64,000 nt of DNA, taken from positions 1,728,398-1,792,397 of the forward strand of contig VZRR01007833.1 in NCBI GenBank assembly GCA_013398015.1, read 5' to 3'. The notes under the pieces were generated by a model. The model had not been told where the DNA came from. It did not search any database and was given only the letters and a program-made list of their open reading frames with translations. The DNA is from Oreocharis arfaki (Eukaryota > Chordata > Aves > Passeriformes > Paramythiidae). Shown here piece after piece: positions 39,491-52,319 of this stretch (position 1 is its first letter; every line of letters begins with the position of its first letter). Both the position numbers and the translations under genes were made by a program.

Positions 39491-42400
39491 TAGGCCATTC
39501 ATTATTTTATAATTTGCCCCCCTGTTATTCATGTTTGTTCAGAACTGACAGTGTCAGCTTTTTTTGCCCAGGCCCTTGCCCTGAAGAGTCTCATTACTCA
39601 TTCCTGGATACCTCCCCTGACAAGGACAACCAAAGAAATATTCTAGCAATTTCAGAATGCACTGCATTTACTCACAGCATTGTCACTCATTTTCATAAAT
39701 GCAAATCTGCCCTCCAGGAATTTTGATTCTGTATTTCTTTCCTGTTCATGGGTTAATTTTATTACACATAAAGTTGATACAAAATGTAACTATTCTTAGG
39801 AAATAATATTTTACACCCATTCTTTACTGATACAAATTACAGTATCAAGTAAACTGGAAAAGAAAATCCAACCTAGAACAATACAAGCACATTAATTAAA
39901 ACATACTGTCTGTCCCTTACTGAATTATACATTTCTAAATCTTTCAGAGGCATGCCTTTTCAAGCAACTCAGGGGATTTGCAGTTGCCTACCCAGCTTTT
40001 CATTTCTAGGTCACTTGTTAAATCTACCCCAGGTCAGGTCTGACTGAAAATTATTACTGTCTGGCAGCTGGTTTGTAGTCTACATAAAATGAATTAGTGG
40101 TTTCATTCCACTTCCTAATGGACAAGTGGCCCCATCTTACACTTCGACCTGAGTGACACCCCATTGACTAGAGCAGGGAAAGAACTAAATAAACTCTTTT
40201 TATTCTGTAGGTAGGTCCTCGTGGTCAGCCATGAAACTGGTGGGACTCCTGGGGCTATTATAGCACTACTCTACACAAAATAAAGCCCTCCATCTATGAA
40301 AATCCTGCAATCATAGCAGATAAAATGCTGTTTTATGAGTTGTTGTGGTGATTATTTTGCTACTTTGTCATGTGGTTCAGAGGGGAATATGCTACAAGTT
40401 GTCCTCTGGTACAGTTAAAAGGAGAGCTGTCCCCTCCACACCACTGCACAGTTCAAAGGGCAGAGAATGTATGTAGTGTTCTTCCATATGCAAGCAAAAA
40501 TCACAGGAATAACCCACAAAGGTTTCCTGTTCAATAGCAGTAGAAAGAAAATTGCTGTTTGATAGATACAAAAAGAGACTTTAAACGTTTTAATAATAAC
40601 ATGGCTGACAAACAGATAAAGAGATTTGCTGTTTAACAGCAAGAGATGGAAATGATAACATCATCCATGTTTGACTTCTACTTGTGCTCTCCTTGCACTA
40701 GGAAGAGAACAGGTTTTCTTGCCTTGAAAACTGCCAATCTTACACTTTCACACGCATTCCATTCCTTTCTTTTTAGAGTAGACACAAGCACAAAGGCACC
40801 AACCTGTATTATTAAAGAACTTTGTGTCTGCCTATTTGTATTTAAAGCATTTCCCACAGAAATATAGCGTAAGTAAGTCCATTATTTTCTCTAGTTTCTC
40901 TTGTCTTTCTTCCTTGGATGATAAATAAGTCTGTGTGACTCTGGTACTATCCCTGTCTGTACTGAGCTAGGACAAATTTCCCCTAAGGCCCCCGTTTTTG
41001 TCTCCATTTTCATTTGTCATTCTGCTCAGCCTGCAGCAATTCAAACAGACCTGCTCCTTGACTGAGAAATCTTCACCTCTTCCCATGCACCAGGATAAGG
41101 TTGCTTTTCTTTGGTTTTGTGACAACGGAAAATAAAAAAGAGGGACTATCAACTTCATCTGTCACCATCTTTTCATGCTCTTGTCCCTCAGTGACCCCAC
41201 TGTCTCTGTTCCTGTTTATTTGTTTCTTCTGAACTTACTGTTCATCTTTCTTCTTTGCTGTCCTCACTCTCTTCACTGTTTAACCTGAAGCAGCCCTCAT
41301 TCCACAACAAAAAGCCATTGCCATCAAGGTGATTTCCCACCTTGGGCACAACAGCAGGATCCAGGCTGTGCTTGGCTCCACACTCCTTTCCCGACTGACC
41401 ACATTACTGTTGTGAAGAGCCAATGCATAAGTTAGTCTGGCTCCTAGGGAGATTACACCTCTGGTACCAGCACTTGCAAGGAAATTACTGAGCTGATATT
41501 CCTCCTCCTGTTATTTCATGTATGATATTTTGTGTTGGACCAGCTGTTCTGGGATGACTGTACATGTATTATTTTTGCATGTTTTCCTCTTATCCCTTAC
41601 CATGAAGTTTACTGCCTTTTAAGTTTTATTCTGTGGTCTCTGCTCACAAGTTATCTCTCTGAGATGGAATTTACCTGTACGGGAAGTGGTTTCCATATCA
41701 TGAATATTACAAAGAATCACAGGCAGCCTAGCCAGTGTTTTGTTACCCAGAACTAAGAGCCTTTTCAGGGACTTTACATTAAAGACCGGGCACAAGGCCA
41801 GTTAAACACTCACTGCCATTTCTTGTCCATCTGTCCCTGACTGGGGTGTAAGAAGCTGCACAAGTTTTGCTTTGCAATCAACTAGATGTTGTCTAGAAGT
41901 AGAGACAAGCTGTTGTTCTTTATTACATTACTTCTATTTCATTGTGTACATCCAATATACAGGAACAGACACAAATGAGCATTCAAATTCTACAGAGCAT
42001 TTAAAATTAAAAGATATATTCTGGTAGCATCCAAGCTACCATAATTAACAAAACCAACTTTCCAATGGATTTGTGATCATGGTTGCATTCCCTAATATCT
42101 AACATAATGCACCCAAAGTATTTGCTGTTTAGAATGCAATCTTTCCCTTAGTGGGGTACTAATTTAAAAATCAAAGTCTAAGAACACAATTAAACCTTGC
42201 TTTTACCATGTCAGGCACTGACCTCCTCCTGACCCCCAGATTCTGGCTCTGTATGTTTACATTTTGCTTTTACTTGCCTCTTCTTGCCTTTGAGTTCTAC
42301 CTTTCCTAGAGGAAACCACCTTCCACTGACAGTAAGACAGATGATGGAAAGGCTCTTCTGTCTCTTTGTTCAACAGATTTGATTTATGTTTGACTTTTAT

Positions 42401-43204
42401 TCAAAGACTACCACTTGCCTTTCTTGAATCTTCTCCACAATAGCTGTTCTCACAGAGTCAAAACTACTGAATCGACGATTCTGATTGAGCTCTTGAGATA
42501 AGCAGCAGTACAGAACATGTCTGATTTTACTCTAAGATACTTATTTTCAAGATAAAAATATGCTTGACATGAGCAGTTGTTATTGTATTGGTCAACAGAG
42601 ATTTGCTCACCAACTCTGGCATAGCTTGGACACTAAAATCTGACATTTGTGGCTGAAAATTGCTTCTCCCTTAGAACAAGACCAGGATTTTATGAACTAT
42701 TCAACACTACTTCGTCTTTAGGCACCAGAAGGGTACTTTCTCAGCAGCTCTTTCCATCTCACATAAAACTGACCTTGCTACCCTAATAGCTCCTGAGACC
42801 CAAAAGAAAGAGACATAAAGTTTTAAACTTAACAAAAATGCATAGTATAAAAGTTACACAAATGCTTACATTCTGTGATCATCATGAAAGTGATATTTTA
42901 AATCCCAGACATTGTAGCTGTCAAAGAAGCAGAATTTCAGATCAGAAGCTAGGATAATGGAACTGATCTAGGGTCAACAATCCCAACAAATCTGTCAAAG
43001 CACTCAATTAGTTAAAATCCTCTTTTAAGGGGAAACTGTTCCTAAAGCTCATTCCTCTGACAGTTAACAACTTTTTCATATTTTTGCAGTGTGTTTTCAC
43101 CATGGTATTACATCCAGTCATTTGTGTGCCAATACTGGTCCCAGTATTTCTTTTCTTTTCCAGATGTCTACTGCTTCATTGTCCCTTTCAACATCCCTTT
43201 TGTG
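39491..43204. other. Gene-poor intergenic DNA
   Basis: No gene or repeat could be named. Open frames stay under 80 codons. Several pyrimidine-rich stretches (for example 41160-41290) and many short AT runs; otherwise unremarkable. Confidence 0.55.
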
Positions 43205-44070
43205 AACGGATGAAAAGAAGCTCTTTCAGCCTGTTCTTGCAGGAGCAGCTCTCCATTCTACACTTCACCCCAATCATCCTTCTCTGCACCTCTTCCATTT
43301 GAATTCATTTTTCTTGTTAAGAATTGAAAAAAAATATTTCAGAAGATACCTTTTCAGTGCTCTGTTTGGCAGCAATTGCACTTCCTCCCTTCAGTACTTC
43401 TTTCTCCCTTCAGTACACCCTACTTGATGCATTCAATGAGCCCTGCAGCTTTTCCAGCTGTACAGGAGAAATTCAGACTCATCCTGCAACTGGCTCTTCT
43501 GTTTGTGTGTTCCCACTTCTCTCAGGTCTGAGGATAGCCCAGTTTCAGCATTGGCACCTCATTTTCCACTAGCAGTGATTTTCAGGAGTTAACTATTTTT
43601 TGTTCCAAAGCTAATGCAAAATATAGAAAATAATCATTGTTCCACCGATGAACCTTGAAGAGCTCACCTGCTTGCCTTCCAGCAGCCCACTGGTTCCCTT
43701 TCAGTGTCCTCACTCCTATTTTCCTTTATAAATGTCTTCCTTCATATTAGATACCTTGTATTAATTCTCAGAGTCTAGCTTAAAGAATTGCCAGCGCTTA
43801 AAGAGCATCCTATGAAATGCTTTACTAAGGTCCAGACAAGTGGAACCTACTGTATTCCATTTGCCTAGAGAAGTGATTATCAATAAAAGCTATTAAGCTA
43901 GTCCTACTACAATACACCCTTATAAACCCAACTTCCTTTTTGCTCTAATTTTCATTTATTTCCACACTTTTAAATATTCTTCCCACCAGGGGCTGTTCTA
44001 AAGCTCTGCACTCCAAAAAGACAATTAAAGTAATAGCAACCCACGTTATTCTTTCCAGATGTAGGATGTG
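43205..44070 (-). mobile_element. Decayed CR1/L3-type LINE fragment, antisense
   Basis: Several blocks appear in the order expected for the 3' half of an ancient CR1-type non-LTR retrotransposon read from its 3' end. AGCCTGTTCTTGCAGGAGC and CAATCATCCTTCTCTGCACC followed by TCTTCCATTTGAATTC (43228-43306) resemble the 3' UTR region. AAATGCTTTACTAAGGTCC (43815-43833) and the following TATAAACCCAACTTCC lie where the end of the reverse-transcriptase ORF is expected. ATAGCAACCCACGTTATTC (about 44034) continues it. The + strand is antisense to the element. No intact ORF survives, so it is a molecular fossil. Ends are approximate and it may extend further right. Confidence 0.6.
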
Positions 44071-47000
44071 CATTTGCATTCAATAGTCACACAATTTTGT
44101 TCTGCTTTTGACAGATTTATTAAAAATTAACCATTTTGAGGCTTAACACAGTCCTTTCAGAATATCATGGAGCTGACAGGGTTTTTCTGATCTTCTTGAG
44201 CTTTGCTTCCATATCCAGCAGAGCAGTTTCCATTTCCATATACTCATTCATACTCATTCATATTGGGTATCTTTGCCTTTGTCCACCTATTCAACACCTC
44301 CAATGTTTTCAAAAGGTGAGAAAAATCTGTACTTGCTTACTCCCCTCAGCTGGATTACATCACTCCTACTGCCCTTAGATCCTTTGTAGGTCTATATCAA
44401 AGCAGCAAAGGGGGGTTGACAGGCCACATCATGATAAATAAGTATTCCACTTTTCACTAAAATGCATTTAGAAACCTTTCTTGATCAATGACTGACTTGT
44501 AAGATACATGTTGAAAACAGATCAAGTCTTTCATAATTCCTAAATGCATGTTGACAAATTCCAGAAATTGAACAGTCTCTTTCCAGATGCAGTAAAATGT
44601 TAGATACTTTGCATTGAACATGATGCTAAAGTGCTTTCTGAGTGGTTTTCAGTTTTGAACCACACAGCAATCAGACCTTCCCAAAAGATATTATTTTGGT
44701 GGAATAAATGTTATCAAGCAACTTTGCTTTAATATCTTCTTTGCTTAGAAAAGAAGAGGGAATAAAAAACACAGCCTTCAAACCACAGAGAAACCGTTGA
44801 AAACTTAAAACCACAATGCTTAAGAACAGACCCAGTCTATGATTACCTAAATCAAAATGTGGTTTAAACTGGGCATCCTACCAAGCTTTTCACAGAAAAC
44901 CATGGGGAAAAAAATGGAGTATAAGTATCCATGGTTACAGTGACCCCTGCTTGGCACTTGAAGAGATCTTTCTAGAAAGAGCCAGGTAGAAACATTTGTC
45001 AGGGTCCTCAGAAGTAGCAAGACTTCTTCCTGTTTTTATACGTTTAAAAAAAAAAAAAAAAAGATCGAATATAATTTGGTACAGACTGTCCTGAACACAG
45101 ACTGTAACCTAGGAGTATTTTTAGCATTCCCCGCTCATATGTTTTTCACAGTATTCAGTTACTACTGAAAAATAACCTCAGAAATATAGAACCATCTGTT
45201 TAAAATAATGGCAAATTCCTAGAATAGCAAATTAATCTATAAATTGAATATTTAGGGACTAAAATTTTTCTTCCCATGTTCAATTGCTCTGAACTCACGA
45301 ATGAAGGAACAGGATTGTAGACTATAGTTTCAAACGGAAAAGGTTTGAAGTGTAAACCAAGCTAAACTGGAACCATCACTTTCAAGTATTGGAGTTTCTA
45401 CACTCTCCATTCTTGTGTTCAGGTGTACCTTGGGGGTGATGATAAACCTACACACAGAGACAGTTTGTTTGGATGGTGCTTTTTCTTCCTTCTCCGCTGA
45501 CACTCACCTGTTCTCTGTTTATATGTAGGTTTGGGGAAGACAGTTTTTTCTATGTATCCTGATGCATAACTACACATCCTGAAGCGTGAACAGCTGAGCA
45601 CACATGACCAAATATATTCATGACAACTCAGCTTCTAGATGCTTCTGTGATGTGTGCAATAATCTGGCAAGACACTGCAAAAAGAGCTGATCTGAGCTCA
45701 GACGGTAAATTCTCCTCTCCCTGGCAGGGAAGAACAGAGCTATTTCACCTTAAGATCCATGTACAAGCCAAATGCAGTTCTCCTTCTCATGCAAAAGGAA
45801 AAGGCAGGAAGAGATTTTTAATGCCCTTGGTTTTCTAGGGTGCTCATCTTCTATTCTTCATGCTCCTTAAGGATTCTGCCTCAACTTCTCTTATAGAGGT
45901 GAGAGCTCCACAGTTCCTCATTTTGTTGCTGAATTCCCAATTCCCTATGGATCTGACCTGGATCTGGCACTAGCATGCTGTCACTTTTCTGTAGAATCAA
46001 CCAGAGCACACGCCATGATGCTTGTAAAGTCTTTGTTCCAGCCATTATGGAAATCACGTGGATGATGCCTGGTTCAGCATAAAGTTTGTCTAAAGTTGCC
46101 TGTTCCACTTCCTAAAAACTAATCTAAACCAGCAAGACAAAAGTTTTGTAAGTTCAGTTGTAAGAGATCAGCTCTTTGCATCATGTGACTCTTTACGTGG
46201 TAAGAGATACCCCGAAAATTGGATTTCCCTCGCCATTAAATCAGAAAAAGAGGTTCAACATGCCAATAATTTCTTAAAGTAGTTTTCTTCCTTTCAAAAG
46301 GTTGGTCACCTAATGACTGAGAAGAAATCCCACTATGTGACTTCAGTGATTATTTACGAAGATTAGGCCCCAAATCCTATCTACTAAATTTTCAAACCAG
46401 CGAGAGAAAATATCACTACTCATAACAAATCAGCTCAAAATAATGAGTGTGTAATATCATGCTCATTTCACTGGCAATTAATGAACAGAGAAAGGAATGT
46501 ACCGGCCATAAATATTCCTACAGCTCTCCATCTACATCCTTATGTTTGGCTGTAAATAAATGGATAGAGCAGACTGCCTTGCAGTATTTCACCAAGGCCT
46601 GTATACAGAGGGCTTGGCAGCAGGACCAAAAGTTTGGCATCATCTAATGGAGACTTTTTGATTGTTTCAGAAATGTTTGGTCATGTTTTCAACAGATATC
46701 CCCGTTACTGAGCTAATGCTGTCATATATATTATCTGAGAAGGAAGGACTGATCCAAAAACGTAAGCCCAGTCTCACACCCGCACATATCTCACTCGCAT
46801 ATGGCAGACCTGGTTTCCAACATGAAGAAGAGAAAAGTGTTTGGAATTTTGGGATTCTAAAGTGAATTTTCAGGGAAATAGTGGGAGAAGAGATCCAAAA
46901 GAAAGAAGCTATGGGAATGCTCATGACTAAATTCGGGCAACCTTCCTACTTGCTGAACCAGGAGAAATTCTGAATTCTAAAACAAGTATCTGAGCTGACA

Positions 47001-47510
47001 TTCAGCACCCACATGTACAGACATTACTTCAAAGCTGATGCAATAAAACTACAACATCTGTGAGCTTCAGATGCCAAACTGAGCTAAACAGGAAGAGTGG
47101 TTGCTCCTGCTCTGCTTTCAGTGCCACTTTGTAGACAACTGGGCAAATGAGGTAAGTCAATTATTTCAACAAGTTCAGAACCTCACAACATGTGAAAAAT
47201 AAATGCCCTCTATGGCATCCAAAGAAAAGAAGTAGAAGAAATGTGTGAAAATGGAAAAGAAAACATGGCACATGCTAGCATATTTTACTGCATCCCTTTA
47301 CTGCAAGCACAATTCCACAGGCACCATCTCGACAAATTGATTGATCAAAAACTGTCAGGGCGGAAACTCAACATCAAAATGTCATTTCCATTGCGTCGAG
47401 CAAATAGGTTTAATGCAATTAAACATAAAGGGATGTGTTTTGATCCAGATAACTCTGGGCACTGTTAGTAGCAGAACCATGAGGACATGGTCTGATGGAG
47501 GCATTTTGAG
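44071..47510. other. Gene-poor intergenic DNA
   Basis: May contain more of the adjoining LINE fragment at its left end. A 10-bp duplication (ATACTCATTC twice) lies at about 44238-44258. A 17-A run at 45046-45062 has no sign of a processed pseudogene in front of it. Open frames under 90 codons have no resemblance to known proteins. Confidence 0.5.
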
Positions 47511-47560
47511 TCACAGAATAATTCAGGTTGGAAGGAACCTGTGGATTCCAAGCTAGGCAG
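47511..47560 (-). mobile_element. CR1 LINE 3' end fragment, antisense
   Basis: TCACAGAATAATTCAGGTTGG followed by AAGGAACCTGTGGATTCC matches the inverted 3' end of avian CR1 (pattern: tcatagaatcattnaggttggaa, ggaccttnaagatcat). Only about 45 bases are convincing; what follows is not clearly CR1. CR1 is the dominant bird LINE and is usually 5'-truncated. Confidence 0.7.
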
Positions 47561-48320
47561 GATTCTCAGGGCCCTGTTCAGTTTACTAGTCCCAAGTGAC
47601 TGAGTCCTGTGTTCACAGGCAGGAGCAGCAGTGGCCAGTCCCAGATATAACTGTGCTTCTAAAGCTATCTAGTTTCTAAAGAAATCGTGAAATTTGGCAA
47701 ATATTAATGTATGCATGAATAGCTGGACAGGTTTTCTAATTTATCCATATGCTCTTAAGATATAGCATGCTCTTAGCATGGGTTCCCAGAAGCAAATCCT
47801 ATTCTATCCAAACTGAACTGGAAGTTTTTAATGGAAACTTTCTAATGGTTCTTTACAGCATGAAAGAACATAAGAAGCACATCTCATAGCTAAACAGAAA
47901 TCTATCTAAATGCTCTGAAAGCCAAAATCCTGTCTGGTTATAGGAAAGAAACTACTTACAATATAATTAATTAGGGAGGCTTTACTTTGTTTTCATAATT
48001 TTGATCTGACAGCAATTCTGGAAAAAAAACTCACTTCGACATGTCTCCAGAAGTGCTCTGCTATAGAATCATCAAAGATAAACCCTTCAGCTCCAGTGAT
48101 ATGCAAATGAAGACATGTTTTTTAAAAGGATTAACAAAGTTGTTCAAAGCATCTTTTTAGTCTACTCTGCTTCCAAACAAACAATAAAATGTCCGCATGC
48201 AGTGAGGTTTGCTAACCCATAAACATGGCCAAATGGAGGAAGATCAGAACCTTAATGAGTTTGGTCCCCTTTGAATTCTAGCTGATCAGTGTCACCAATA
48301 ATTTCAACAGGCTCTAAATT
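47561..48320. other. Intergenic DNA, nothing identified
   Basis: The first 100 bases may be a degraded continuation of the CR1 fragment. No open frame or motif of note. Confidence 0.5.
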
Positions 48321-48505
48321 AAGCACTTTCTGTCTTCAAAGTGCCTTGCAAACATCAACCAATTAATCCCTACAAGTCTCCTCTGAGGTAGGTAAGTAGG
48401 TATTGTTATCCCCATTTTACAGTTGGCTGAACACAGTCAGAGGGTTAAGTGATTTGCTGCAGGCCACAGATGGAGGTGGGATTAAAACACAAGAGTCACT
48501 ATGAT
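48321..48505 (-). repeat. MIR-like SINE, best preserved copy in the window
   Basis: Read on the + strand the element shows the full inverted MIR/CORE pattern in order: AAGCACTTTCTGTCTTCAAAG, CCTTGCAAACATC, AATTAATCCCTACAAG, GAGGTAGGTAAGTAGG, TTATCCCCATTTTACAG, GGGTTAAGTGATTTGC, GGTGGGATTAAAACACAAG. It is diverged from the usual consensus at many places but collinear over about 185 bases. Elements of this type are old and shared across amniotes, which makes retained copies candidates for exaptation. Confidence 0.85.
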
Positions 48506-50621
48506 TCTTTTCAGACGATAGAACTTCTTTTTTTTCCTGCTGACTTTTCTGTGCTGACTTTAGATATATTGGCCTTGTGGCAATACTTAAATGAAACATA
48601 ATAAATTGTCCTTGTTAAAAGCAAGGAAACAGAGAGAAATCTGGGGTTTGTGCCGATAACATTTTTGTTGCCTTATACTGATGTTACGGTTTTTCCTCTA
48701 ATCTTGTTCTGATATTCAAGTATCATTCCTTTCATAGGGGGACTTATTTCTGTGGCAATGTAGCAGCTACTAGTTGAAAGATATGTCCTGCTCCTTTAGA
48801 GGTTTTATTTTGTCTTTGTGCTTTCGAATCAGTAAGTTTAGGTGGCACCCTGCCCATAAATCGGGCAGACACTTTCCTTCCAGGATCAGGGTAACAGTTG
48901 GTAGGCTTGTTCCACTGCAGCACGGGCAGGAAGAAATGGAGAAAGGCAGCTTTGAGAACCAAGAGCAAAGAAAGCCATTAACTGAAACCCAACCCCAGCA
49001 AACCGCTTGTAACCATTTTAACAGGCGTAAGATTGATACCTTTCCCACTTCAACAGAAAGATCAGATGGAAAAGGGAGAGTATATCCTTTTCCTCTCTAT
49101 GTATACAACTTCAGGCCACTTGAAGACCCATTTGTCATTAAGTCAATCCAGTGTATTGTAATAAACTTCTGAGTTTTATCAGGAAATTGCTTTTCATCTA
49201 GCAGCCAATCCACAGCATTGGTTCCCTGAAATACTTTCTTGAATAGAAAAACGCACTACACAAAGTTGATGTCTTGCAACTCCTGAGCACATTTTCTGTT
49301 AATTTTTCAGATGGCACACCACTTTCAGAAGCCTTCCAGTACACAAATTGACATCCACGGAGAAAATGAGGGAATATCTGAAAATTATTCACTTCCTACT
49401 ATATAGCACAGTCATTTCAGCCATACTGCTGGTTATGTGTTTTTATGATACAATCTTCCATGTGTCCTGAAAGTATAACTCTATTAATGGTAAAAAAATA
49501 ACAAACAATTTATTAATACACCACTGTAATTAATACATGGTGGTTGGTATTCATATATTACACAAACCAAGGATCATACCTCCTCTGTGTTAGGTGCCGC
49601 CCACAGGTAATGCTCTCATCAAAGTTTTATTAGCTAAAAGTTTACTTTGTTAAAAGGTACTTGTGAAGCCTTCAGATTAAATAAATCATTTAACACAGGG
49701 TCATGGTTAAATAAAACGCAATTTATTTTTTTACTTCTGTGGATGCTGAATCAAAAGGGTATTTTTACCATTAGAAAGGTTTGTTAGTAACTACTTTGCT
49801 CTCACATGTCAATCACTTATGTTGCTTTTTAGAAGAAAAATATAGGTTAATGATTCACAACCTGAGGAATTGTACTCTTAGTACAACAGTGTAAGAACAC
49901 GTACGATTTTGACTCTTAGAAGGTGTGTTTTCAGTAATAAAAACATGTATTACATGGGTTAGGAAGAGTCTGATTTTCACAGTAATTCTGTGACCAGAAA
50001 AACATGCAATGCAAAACATAAGCTTGGAAATTGCTATTTGCTAGCTCTGTCTCAAGAAGATTTGTAGCTGACTCTGAATTACATGCTCTGCAGAAACAGC
50101 TCTCTTCTTTTATCACTTTGGAAATCATTAACCTGCCCTGGATGGCCCCTCTGTGCAACAAAGGAAGTTTTCACATGGATTTTCTGATAGGGGAAACAAA
50201 AGAGATCATAGATAACAAAGCAGCAGTGTGAATGACAGTTTTAGAGGACCTTCATCCAAACAAGCCTCAGTAACATCTCATCAGATCGGTATCATCCCCA
50301 AATTTCTCTCCACTCAGCACTACCATGCTTCAGGGCTAATCCAGTGAAGCATTCCTCAGTTCCAAATTTCTTAGGCTATCTGTGAACACAAATAACTGAG
50401 TGATTGTCCCACATCCTATTAATCAACAGAACCAATTTCTACATCATATATTTTGCTGTTACAGGTCTATCTGTACAGTAAAATTGAGCTGTGGGAACAT
50501 TTGTCTGCTTGGGCTGTAACTACACTCACAGTTGTGTGCATCCCTCCCCACATCTCAATGCTATCCACCCCAACAAAGAGCAACTCTCAAACTTGTCAAA
50601 CAGCTCTAGAACTCACACGCA
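48506..50621. other. Gene-poor intergenic DNA
   Basis: A 132-codon frame (48774-49172, +) lies over a 92-codon frame and a 74-codon frame on the other strand. Neither resembles a known protein. No RNA gene or named repeat was seen. Confidence 0.55.
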
Positions 50622-50707
50622 TCTATTCTATTCTACTCTATTCTATTCTATTCTATTCTATTCTATTCTATTCTATTCTATGCTATTCTATTCTATTCTA
50701 TTCTATT
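50622..50707 (+). repeat. (TTCTA)n pentanucleotide microsatellite
   Basis: About seventeen ATTCT/TTCTA units with two interruptions (CTCTA near 50636 and TGCTA near 50681). It is the same motif class as the human SCA10 repeat. CR1 tails are built of ATTCTATG units, so the tract could have grown from an old CR1 end, but no CR1 body is seen beside it. Confidence 0.95.
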
Positions 50708-52204
50708 TATTATATGTCTTTTGTTCATCTGCAGCCATTGCCACAAGTCACCTGCACTATGAGCATATTTTAATGTCCTGCACAGCACACTTAGAGAAGG
50801 AGCAGTGTTTAATCATCTATGCCCCTCTAAGACGAGAATACTTCTCCAAAAAACACATCTGTCACCTATATGAATTTTTGGCAAGGTAGAAACCAACCTT
50901 TCCCTAAAGCTCACCTCCCCTATGTGCGGTTCTGCGTCCTGATTAGTTTTTTAGAGCCTGTTCAATATGCGTATTTCTGAAAATCTGGTTCACGGGTTTG
51001 CATGTTTAGCAGGCTGGAAAGCCCTTCCAGCAGCATATCCCTGTGGAAAACTGCAGTTGCTAGTGCCAAGAGCTGGGCATCCTCCATAAGTGAAAGAGTA
51101 AAAGATGATTACTTAGACATGGTCCTACTCATTCATAGACAAAAATCCCTCATCTGCTCATTTATCTGCCTGGTCATCTAATGTGCTGCACATCCTGTGA
51201 TGACTTGGGGAATGTATTTTCCTATTTGTGTGTCTAAAAAGTAGTGAACGTATGACAGATCCTATGGAAAATGAGGAATGAATTGCAATAATTAAAATTT
51301 TGCTTTTAAAGAAGATTTACGGTATCATAAGGCTAGGGTTAGTATTTAAATATGGGGATTCAGAAGAAGATTTTTTATTTCTATAGAATTCTAGCATGGT
51401 ATCCCTCAGGTTTTTTTGGATATAAACACAAAGAAGATACTGAATTTGCTGAAGACTGGTATTTCCTGAGTTATAATCAATTACAGTTTGCTTTTAATGC
51501 AACTTGTATGTGATATTCCGGACCTGCTAACAATAAATGAATTACTATCAAATGACAGTATAGTTAAAGTACACAATCACATTACCAGTCAGACCTTTCA
51601 TACCATGTTTTTAAAGATAAACATTATTTGGCTATTAATCATAACCAAACTCATACTCTGTATAGGGTGTGAGAAAGAGTTCTAGAGCTGTTAGGAGAAG
51701 AGTAAAATAGTCAAACACTTGAAAATAATATTTGCATTTGAAACTGGTGTTTTAACTAACTCGGAGCATGTAAACGGGTAATAGGAGCATTTAACGATAA
51801 AAGTTCTGTCAAATGTTCACTTTTATCATCCCTTGGGGCTACTGGGGCAACCTGAGCACAATGCTATTACATAAAGATTATTTTCTCCCTTCTACTTGTT
51901 TCCACTCCAAAATTCAAGTGTAAAGAGTAAATCTATATAACTGAATTAATTATTCCCTATATAGTTACTCCCTATAACTTTTTGTTGTGAGTTGTGAAAT
52001 TGAGGGGGGACACGCACATGACACACTATGCTAATCAAAATCTTTTCTGCAAATTAATTTGCCTGTATATTAACAGTACTGAGACCCCAGAGTAAACTCT
52101 AAAGGAAATCAATTATTCTGTTTAGTTTGTCTCTATATTTGGGTTGATTTTCTCTTGCAAACCTATCCTATGATTGCTATGTATATTCTACATATATAAT
52201 TTCA
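50708..52204. other. Intergenic DNA upstream of CXCR4, nothing identified
   Basis: AT-rich, short open frames only (65 codons at most). It may hold CXCR4 enhancers but no motif cluster stands out. Confidence 0.5.
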
Positions 52205-52319
52205 GGGTTTGGGGGTTTATTTGTTGGTTGGGGATTTTTTTATTTTTGCCTCTTTTTTTTTTTCTGGTTGGGTGTTTTTGGGGGTTTTTTTGTTGGTTTT
52301 TGGGGTTTTTTTCTTTTTA
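52205..52319 (+). repeat. G/T-only low-complexity tract
   Basis: A strand made almost only of T and G, with G runs of 3 to 5 (GGGTTTGGGGG, GGGTGTTTTTGGGGG, TTGGGGTTTTTT). The runs could support a G-quadruplex, though one run is only two Gs. Open frames here (rich in F, G, W) are compositional artefacts. It lies 0.6 kb upstream of the CXCR4 TATA box. Confidence 0.9.

Noticed and set aside
44800..45062. 17-A run as the tail of a processed pseudogene
   Set aside because: No open or recognisable coding remnant, and no flanking direct repeats seen.
48774..49172. 132-codon + strand frame with antisense frames of 92 and 74 codons
   Set aside because: Both strands open at once and neither resembles a known protein.
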